Positions 56,405 through 64,000 of a stretch of 64,000 nucleotides of DNA are shown here, piece after piece. The position numbers and the translations under genes are program-made. The stretch is from assembly GCA_003508835.1 (NCBI GenBank), contig PUFA01000012.1:19138001-19202000 (forward strand), in the 5' to 3' direction. Source of the stretch: Eonycteris spelaea. Lineage: Eukaryota; Chordata; Mammalia; Chiroptera; Pteropodidae. Positions within the stretch are counted from its first letter, which is position 1, and every line of letters begins with the position of its first letter. The notes under the pieces were generated by a model. That model made no database searches and was not told the origin of the DNA. It saw only the letters and a list, made by a program, of their open reading frames with translations.

Positions 56405-56630
56405 CTCAGGGCCAAACAAACTCAACTCAAACTTCGGCTCCACCCCTTGCTAACCGTGAAAACTGGGAAAGTGACTTGACCTCCCCAAAGTTCAGTTATT
56501 CCACTGTAAAATGGGGGTAATCATATTCATATGTAGGGATTGTTATGAGTAGTAGATAAAATAATGCATATAAAATCATTTAGTACAATGTTTGGTGCCT
56601 AGTCACTCTCATTAAATGTTATCTGGTGTT
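56405..56630 (+). repeat. MIR SINE, sense, nearly full length
   Basis: 'cgtgaaaactgggaaagtga', 'ttgacctccccaaagttcag', 'tattccactgtaaaatgggg' and 'atttagtacaatgtttggtg' run to 'cattaaatgttatctggtg'. Confidence 0.9.
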
Positions 56631-57225
<595 letters not shown>

Positions 57226-57229
57226 GTGA

Positions 57230-57560
57230 TTGTAAAGCCTGTATCTATCTGATGTCTACAATATCTGGATCACCCACAGGTCTATTTCTATATTTTTGGT
57301 TCTGCCTCTTGGTATGCTTGTTAATTTTTGATTAAATATTAGACACTGTGTAAAACAAGAGTCTAAAAGCTTTAGATGAGTCTTTAGCTTCTGGCAAGTA
57401 GATAAAATGGGGGCAGTCACCTGAATCCAATTAGGGCTGAGCTGTTTAGAAGTTGGTTTCTTCAAAAGTCTTCAAAGGCCCAATCTATTTCTGATTCCTT
57501 TACTCCTCTGATATAGTCCTGAAAGGGCTCCAACTAAAAGAATGTTTATGAGGGCTATTC
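57230..57560 (-). mobile_element. Old L1-like fragment, antisense
   Basis: 'tggttctgcctcttggtatg', 'cttgttaatttttgattaaa' and 'tattagacactgtgtaaaac' resemble antisense text of old mammalian L1 internal sequence. It may continue towards 57890, where the 109-codon frame lies. Confidence 0.5.
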
Positions 57561-58105
57561 GTGCTTGACAAGCCTGTAGTACTAATTTTTATTTGCGAGA
57601 CTCTCAAAGGCTCTGTATATCTCCATAATTTCTTGGCTCTAGCTTTTTGTCCAGTTTCTCTCTATGCTGTTATTTGCTCATTAGCGAATACCTTGAGGGT
57701 AAATCACTCAGACACTGGACTACTTCCCTTCTCTGAAGCACCAATCTTCGGCTCCAGATCTCTTAGTAGAATTTCAGTTTTGCTTCCCCAGGTCCATGTG
57801 ACTACCAAAACCTCAGCTCAGTTTCCCTATTTCTTAGTAGCTCTATTATCTGCTAGGCTTCTCAGCTTCTTTATCCATGATGTTTTATGAATTGGCCTTG
57901 AGGAACTGCCCTAAATGTAAAATCTGCATTGAATGTCTGATTCACCTCAATGGATTTTTTTTCTCTCAATTTCTTGGCCCCTTAAGTCTTGATTGCCTTA
58001 GGACCTTCAAACAGATGTATAGTTGTTTTCAGTGGCAGAATAATATAAAACAAACAGGTACTTTATTACTGGAAGCAGACTTATCCATATCCTTCTTTTA
58101 AATTT
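57561..58105. other. Unclassified DNA
   Basis: Open frame 57561-57890 (109 codons, Ser/Leu-rich) has no recognisable domain or splice context and may be part of the old L1-like block. Confidence 0.35.
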
Positions 58106-58107
58106 GT

Positions 58108-58262
58108 TTTTACTCCAATAGATTATAAACTCTCAGAGAGGAGAAAATACGTCTATTTTTCATTTATATGTCTACCATTTCCTCAGCATGTTCCATAGTG
58201 TCTAGCTTTTAGTGGTACATGGTATTTATTGAATGTATGAATCAACACATAAATAATCATGA
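58108..58262 (+). repeat. L2 LINE 3' end, sense
   Basis: 'atagattataaactctcaga' with 'gaggagaaaatacgtctatt', 'gttccatagtgtctagcttt' and 'gtatttattgaatgtatgaa' is a diverged L2 terminus. Confidence 0.8.
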
Positions 58263-58424
58263 ATGACATGAACACATGGTATAGGAAACTACCTGAGCAG
58301 TTATCTTAGTTATCACAGTCTTATTATATATTTCAGTAGGTGATTCTTCCCTCCTCCCAGAAATCTGGACTTCAGCAAGGCATAATAAAGCCTATAGACA
58401 CCTGTCTTCAGCTTAACAAAAATA

Positions 58425-58920
58425 TTCTCAGGGTATATACTCATCATGGAGCCCTGTGCTTGATGCTAGAATATAAAGAAGAATAAAACCTCTTCTCAGC
58501 CCTCCAAAGTTTGATAGTAAGACAAGAACCCAAACATATCCCAGGGCTAAGTATGAATGAATGAATGTATAACAGAAAATGAATGTATGACAGGGGAGTT
58601 GATGGATTTTGACTGGCAAATATGCTTGTGGGGAGGACATTTCTAGGAAGGAAATATACTGAGAGAAGGTAGGAAGAGCAAATAGAGGGGCACACCAACG
58701 AGCTTAATTCCACTGTGGCCTGAGGATGTGTAGGGGAGGAGTTTGAGACAAGCGAGCAAAGCTAGCTTCATGATGTGAAGGCCGTAAATGCTCATCTGAA
58801 ATCTTGCACTTGCCTCAAGAGGTAGTATGAAGCAACTGAAGGCTTTTGAGCAAAGTATTACAATTGGCTCTTTAGTGAAGAGTATTAGCTTAGAAACTTT
58901 GTAGGATGCCTTAGAAAGAA
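58425..58920 (-). repeat. L2 LINE, antisense
   Basis: 'ggagccctgtgcttgatgct', 'cctccaaagtttgatagtaa' and 'ttgaggcacttg'-like text, then 'gtagtatgaagcaactgaag' and 'gcttttgagcaaagtattac', fit antisense L2. The three minus-strand frames here are not genes. Confidence 0.65.
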
Positions 58921-59825
58921 ACAAAATGGGAGATGGAATGACTATCTTCCCCTCGGCTGTCTTTTCCACCCAACCGGGAACTAAACACCATGCATCACAA
59001 CACCCAGAGTCTGGAAAATACCTTTCTGCTCCATTTCTGAAGATGCCTGATTACCACAGCCTTAATCTTCTCAAGAATCCACAGTGGCTGCTTTCATTAA
59101 TGTTTGCCCTGCAAACCTGGCCTCTCCACCAAAGTGGACCTGACCTTGTTTTTCTCCTAGACACACTTCTTGATGATTCTCACCTCTACACATTTACTCC
59201 CAACATTCACCCTTCAAACCTACTTCAATTTCAACACTTCTCATAAAAAACTAGAAGCTCCTTCCCCCTCCCTTCCCTAAGAGATGTCGGTCACATAGCT
59301 GGTTCCTAGGGGTCCTTGGGCTCCTTCTCTAGGAGCTTCAGGCTTTGCCTCCTTAAATAGACCATTGATCCCTCAGGAAAAGTGTTTGTGAATTGTACTT
59401 AAAAATTGCTCACCACACTATCAATTAGGAAGCACTACCAGTCATTTTTTCCTCTTGTATTGATTTAAAATTTTTATCATTTTTATTTAAAAACAGAAGA
59501 TAGGGAAACATAAAACAATGGAAAAATGGAAGAAAAAAATAGCCCATAATCCTTCAACTATCAATAACATTTGGTAAATATTTCTCTAAAATTGAAACAT
59601 AATTTTCTCTTCTTTCTTTTTGAAAAAAAATATATTTGTAATCTTACACTACATATACTTTAGTACCTTTTTTCTTTTCTTGTGGTAGTATATTGCAGTG
59701 CTTTCTTCTATCTTGCTTCACGATTCTTTTAAAATACTATTTAGGGTTAGCACAGAGTTTTCAGGAGGACATATCAAGGAAAGAAAGATGGGATCTAATC
59801 CTTCCCTCAAGTACCTACTCACCTA
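58921..59825. other. Unclassified DNA, possible old L1 piece
   Basis: The 106-codon frame at 58926-59246 has no recognisable domain. The AT-rich part at about 59465-59740 might be an old L1 3' remnant; not asserted. Confidence 0.35.
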
Positions 59826-59829
59826 ATAT

Positions 59830-60062
59830 GCAGCACACTGGCTTTGAGATTGCTTTCAACTCCTGACTTCACCATGTATGATATGCATGATATTTGATTT
59901 CTCTGAGTCTCAGTTCTCTTATCCACAAATGGAAGGGTATATCACCTTTTGCCTCATGGCAATGTGGTAGAATTAGAGGAGTCGATGCATGTGAAGTATT
60001 GAGTCCAGTGCCTGACGCATAGTAAGCACTCAAAAAGTGTTGCTGCTATGATTATTATCGAT
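59830..60062 (+). repeat. MIR SINE, sense, nearly full length
   Basis: 'tgatttctctgagtctcagt', 'tctcttatccacaaatggaa', 'gagtccagtgcctgacgcat' and 'agtaagcactcaaaaagtgt' follow MIR from core to 3' end. Confidence 0.92.
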
Positions 60063-60535
60063 AAAAGAAAGGATGTATGAGGATACTTTGTAAAGCACTA
60101 TATAAATATCAGAGATGATTACTATTAAGAAAGCATCTGATTCCTGGAAATAAAACAATTCATAAGCAGCTCAAAATCTCTTAAATATACACACAGAAAA
60201 CCGTAGTTTAAAAACAACTCTGGGTCTAATTGTATGGTTCCTTGATTATAATCTGGAATTTTCAGCTTTCCCTGCTTGACTATCAGCATTAAGGTGCCTT
60301 GGGACATTTCAGTGCAATGAAGATTAATTATTATATAGGCATTTTACTGAAGTTTTGCTATGGTGAAATTTTTTAATAACTTGGATGTCATATTACTCTG
60401 CCACTTTAGTCCAATATGAAAGAAATTTAGTCAAGTGAGAGGACAATAAGAAATCAGCCGAGGTTTGGAACAGAAGAGGAAGCAGTGTATTTCCATGACA
60501 ACGATCTTGAAAATAGAATATTGGTACGAGAAAAG
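60063..60535. other. Unclassified DNA
   Basis: No repeat or gene recognised. Confidence 0.4.
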
Positions 60536-60539
60536 ATTG

Positions 60540-60752
60540 TCTGAGAGATTTGGTCATATCTGGACTCTATAGCTTCCTAGCTTTGTGACTTTAGGCAAAT
60601 AGTTTAACTTCTCTATGGTTCATCTGTGAAATGGAAATAATAGTACCTGACTTTGGGAATATGGTTATGAATTTTGAATAATGTAGGTTAGATTCCCGAT
60701 GCCTGGTATATTGTAGATGCTCATTAGTTACAATTGGATATCATTAATGAAG
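60540..60752 (+). repeat. MIR SINE, sense
   Basis: 'cttcctagctttgtgacttt', 'taacttctctatggttcatc', 'tgtgaaatggaaataatagt' and 'ccgatgcctggtatattgta' follow MIR order. Confidence 0.88.
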
Positions 60753-60833
60753 GCTGGATTAGTTTTCAAGCAGGCATACTTGAGCATAGCAAAATCACAG
60801 CATAACAGGTAGAGATTTAATGTTGCTTTAGAA

Positions 60834-61058
60834 CAGAGGTTGGCAAACTACGGCATGCAACCCAAATCTGGCCCACTGCCTGGTATTGTAAATAAAGTTT
60901 TATTGGAATACTCCTACATTCATTCATTTACATATTGTTTATGTCTGTTTTCATGCTTTATAGGCAGAGCTGAGTAGTTAGGACAGAGATCATATGGCCT
61001 GCAAAGTCTGAAGTATTTAGCACTTGGCCCTTTATAGAAAGTTTGCTGACCTTTGCAG
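60834..61058 (-). mobile_element. MER3-like hAT transposon, nearly full length
   Basis: 'cagaggttggcaaactacgg', 'aacccaaatctggcccactg', 'aataaagttttattggaata', 'gcagagctgagtagttagga' and 'catatggcctgcaaagtctg' run to 'gtttgctgacctttg'. Both terminal repeats are visible. Family name from memory. Confidence 0.82.
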
Positions 61059-61605
61059 TTAGATTTGTTTGCTTATACAGCACCTCCTCAAACTAGCCTC
61101 ATAGAGACACTAAAAATGCAGTTTGTAATAATTATTATTACAGATGTGAAGACCTCATCTGTAATAATTCTCAGTGAGAGAATTAGTTCCAGTACCCTAA
61201 CATAAGTAATTTCTCAGGAAAAGAAGGAGAAAATACTTTGTCAACTTGAATGTTCCAAAGCAATTACACACATATCTACTTACTTGTTAGATGAACTACT
61301 AACTAGCTGCTAATGCAGTAAATGTGTTTCAGTAGTTAGAAAGCCCATATTTCCACGAAGTGAATTTCTTTGCCACTAAATAAATAATGTTATTTCTTGA
61401 AAACCTAATCTATTTTATGTGTAGCTGTCATTGAAGACTACCTCTCAGATTTCAAGGACTCTGGATTTTGATCTTAGGCAGGTGGCTGCTGGTTGGCTAA
61501 ACATTGGAAAGATGAGTTTTAAAAAAATGGCTATTTCTATCAAAATAAAAGGAACATTTCTCTGTTGCTGTGGTTTGCAAAATTACTTAGTCTCTTTGGC
61601 ATACC
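61059..61605. other. Unclassified DNA
   Basis: A direct repeat of 'tctgtaataattctcagtga'-like text lies near 61125-61190. No family or gene recognised. Confidence 0.4.
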
Positions 61606-61611
61606 CTACAA

Positions 61612-62147
61612 CAGCAGTTCTCAAACATTTTGCTTGGTTCTCAAACTTTTTGGTTGATCTTTGTACTCCTTTATACTCTTAAAAATTATTGAGAACCTCA
61701 AAGAGTTTTTGTTTATGTGAATTATACCTACCTATATTTACCATATTATAAATTAAAACTGAGTTTAAAAAGTACTCATATTTTATATCATGTTAAAATA
61801 ATTTTAAAAATTCCATTATATTCAACAAGAATAGCATTTTTAATGAGAAGATAACATTTTCCAAATTTAAGAAAGACAGAAGAATGGTATTTTTTTTTTT
61901 TACATTTTTGCAAGTTAATTTAATGACTGACTTAACAGAAGACAGCAGGAGTCTCATATCTGCATCTACATTCAAACTGTTGTGATATTAGGCATTGTGC
62001 AGCTCCTGGAAAACCACTGTATATGTATGAGATAATGAGAGTGAAGAAATAAAATAATGTCTTAGTATTATTATTATGAAAATAGTTTTGACTTCATGTA
62101 TTTCCCTGAAAGGGTCTTGGGACCTTGGACCACACTTTGAGGACTGC
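61612..62147 (+). mobile_element. hAT-Charlie-type transposon, about 535 bp, both ends kept
   Basis: It begins 'cagcagttctcaaacatttt' and ends 'gaccacactttgaggactg', which are inverted terminal repeats. Between them, 'ttgagaacctcaaagagttt', 'agacagcaggagtctcatat', 'ttattatgaaaatagttttg' and 'ctgaaagggtcttgggacct' fit a common eutherian element. A duplicated 'ttctcaaac' block sits just inside the left end. Flanks 'cctacaac' and 'cctaaagc' match at 6 of 8. No transposase is present. Confidence 0.82.
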
Positions 62148-62322
62148 CTAAAGCATCCTTCTCCTTCCTGGCTTTCTACTTCCCTGAAATACATGAGGAC
62201 ATTACCAAGTCCTCCATATCCCAAGGCCAATCCAACTTGTATTCAGTAACACTCTGCCCCGAAGGAAGATTAAGAATTTAGTTAAGCAACCTGTTTGGGT
62301 CCCCCACTGTCACTGATTATTT

Positions 62323-62366
62323 GTGAGTGAGTGAGTGAGTAAGTGAGTGAGTGAATGAGTAAGTGT
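62323..62366 (+). repeat. (GTGA)n microsatellite
   Basis: About ten GTGA/GTAA units next to a MIR. Confidence 0.95.
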
Positions 62367-62440
62367 GTTGCCTTGAGTAAGTTATATCACATCTCTAAAC
62401 CTCAATGTTCTCATCTGTAAAAGAAGACAGTCTTTCTACC
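62367..62440 (+). repeat. MIR SINE fragment, sense
   Basis: 'ttgccttgagtaagttatat', 'cacatctctaaacctcaatg' and 'ttctcatctgtaaaagaaga' form a MIR core. Confidence 0.85.
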
Positions 62441-62828
62441 TGAGGTATTTGGATACTGTGGGTTACCAGAATTACTGCAAGAGGGCTGGAGATCCAGATC
62501 TTCTATAACTATTGTCTGAAATGGATATAGCACATTCACCCCACATATTCATTCTGAAATTTTTCAAATGCATATAGAAACTAATGCTATCATGATACTA
62601 ATTTTTTTAAATTATGAACTTTATTTATCTCAGTGGCTTTTAGGCATGATATATTTTCTTAATTAATCGATGTAAGTTCAATTGTTAACATGTAGGTAGC
62701 TACAACATCATTTAGTGCTAAAAGCTAGAAAGAGGACTTCCTTGAGAACTTCTGGGAACTATTTTTTCCAGCTGTGAAATAATTGCACTATTTTATTCTG
62801 GTTCAATCACAAAAATACTGTAGTAGAT
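62441..62828. other. Unclassified DNA
   Basis: No repeat or gene recognised. Confidence 0.4.
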
Positions 62829-62829
62829 T

Positions 62830-63402
62830 TCATTTTCCAAAGATGGCCACCATAATGTCCACTGTTCACATGCTTTTCTATAGCATGACTTTGCCACTCC
62901 CCCATCAAGGTGTAGAGCCTAACTTCCCTGGCTTTGATTCTGGGCTGGTCTTACAACTCACTTGTAACCAATAAAATGCAGCAGAAGTGATGATGGGTGA
63001 CTTTCAAGGCTATGTCAGAAAAGGCCATACAGCTTCCATCTGGTTCTTTTGTATGCTCTTTTTGGGAAAAGCCAGCCACCATGTAGAGAGAGCATGACTA
63101 ACCTAAGACCACCATGTAGGTAGGTACTCTGGCTGACCAACCCAGCTGAGTTCAGCCTTTCAGCCATCCCCTGTGCCAGGCATGTGAATAAAGCTATATA
63201 GGACTTTCTAGATAAGCTCCTCCATGAGCTGATTATCATAAATGACTTTTGTCAACATCATTAGGAGGTTGAAGAATTGCCAAGTTGAACCCTGCTTGAA
63301 TTTCTGGCCCTCAAAATTATGACATATAAAATAGCTGTTAATTTAAGTCACTAGATTTTGAGGTGGGCTGTTATGCAGCAATAGATAACCAGCACAGTAG
63401 TA
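62830..63402 (+). mobile_element. MaLR-like solo LTR
   Basis: 'ctgggctggtcttacaactc', 'acttgtaaccaataaaatgc', 'gtgccaggcatgtgaataaa', 'ttaatttaagtcactagatt' and 'tatgcagcaatagataacca' fit the same LTR family as 53090-53598. It has no internal viral genes. Confidence 0.6.
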
Positions 63403-64000
63403 ATATCTTTAGGTAAGTCATTGAACATACCAAAGCCTTTGCTTCCTGAAGAGGTTGTGCGAGATGACCTTCATGGTATCCTCTTGCTCCTTAATTCTAC
63501 AACCCTACCCTCTTTTCACCCAAGGACATTTACCTTCCAGTCCAAATTGGAGCAATGGCCTTTTCTTTGCACTGAACAGGGCCTGCTCCTCTCTGTTACT
63601 AGGGAGTCTGGGCAAGATACCACCACATTATGAAGGACCTGGGGTCTACAGCACTGGGGCATTGAGGCTTAGCAGTGACCAGGGTCCTAGACAATTAGCA
63701 CAGTTAAGGGTGGAAATAGCCATCTAGACCACATTAAACACTACACGTGGGCTCCTTCAGTTTCGTGAGCAGTGCATTTGAATGACAGGAAACTGTTCAA
63801 ACATCTTAGAGTCAATGGGCCCACTAACAAACCCCCAAGTCCCCTTGCACTGCAACATAAGTCAGTTAGAGGACAAATTAGAGGTACTTAAGGGACTGCT
63901 AAGAGAAAATAAGCCATTATAGGTCATTAAGTGAGTAGCTTAACACTGCTACACACTGACTCAGTGGCTTATAACGGTACCAGGAAAGATACTACAAAGC
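63403..64000. other. Unclassified DNA at the window edge
   Basis: Two overlapping frames (63421-63633 and 63455-63727) show no domain. No repeat recognised. Confidence 0.4.

Noticed and set aside
57561..57890. 109-codon plus-strand open frame
   Set aside because: Probably within an old L1-like block; no domain recognised.

Overview
This window looks like a gene desert, or one large intron, of a placental mammal. It has no operon-like layout, no long open reading frame with recognisable domains, low CpG density and interspersed repeats throughout. Repeats were recognised by eye against remembered consensus sequences, so family names carry uncertainty and boundaries are usually good to about 10-30 bases. 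Most repeats are shared by all placental mammals: MIR SINEs, L2 LINEs, degraded L1 copies, MER5/MER20/MER1/MER3-type hAT transposons, and MLT1 or MLT1-like LTRs. I saw no Alu, no B1/B2, none of the young tRNA-derived SINEs typical of carnivores, horses, ruminants/whales or vesper bats, and no full-length L1. A lone 5S-rRNA-derived retroinsert and the L1 3' ends would fit a lineage with few young SINEs (fruit bats, which carry 5S-derived SINEs, are one possibility). This species guess is weak.

Layout. 1-8.9 kb: MIR, L2 and MER5 remnants, a 150-bp palindromic element (5867-6016), and an L2 apparently split by an LTR-like element (8080-8895). 8.9-19 kb: mostly unique AT-rich sequence with L2, MIR and MER5 pieces and an LTR16-like solo LTR (13.5-14.0 kb). 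19-27 kb: a TA/CA microsatellite with a 22-bp repeat, an MLT1 LTR, two L1 3' ends and more MER5. 28-32 kb: a 5S rRNA-derived insert inside a MIR, an L2 carrying a nested MER20, L1 pieces, and an unexplained coding-like stretch (31.35-31.60 kb). 34-41 kb: an antisense MLT1 LTR, an L2, and a MER5/MER20/MER5 cluster. 42-50 kb: a MIR apparently split by an L1 and an LTR-like element, then a 2.3-kb old L1 with a foreign insert. 50.5-52 kb: L2, MER5A, a MER20 split by a MER1, then a long pyrimidine tract and a TCTA microsatellite. 52-64 kb: two LTR-like elements of one family, MIRs, L2s and two hAT elements.

No protein-coding gene, tRNA gene, CRISPR array or intact RNA gene can be supported. There is no set of genes working together here; the record is one of transposon insertion, nesting and decay. 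The observations most worth checking are the 5S insert with target-site duplication, the 150-bp palindrome, the coding-like stretch beside an L1, and the nested insertions.
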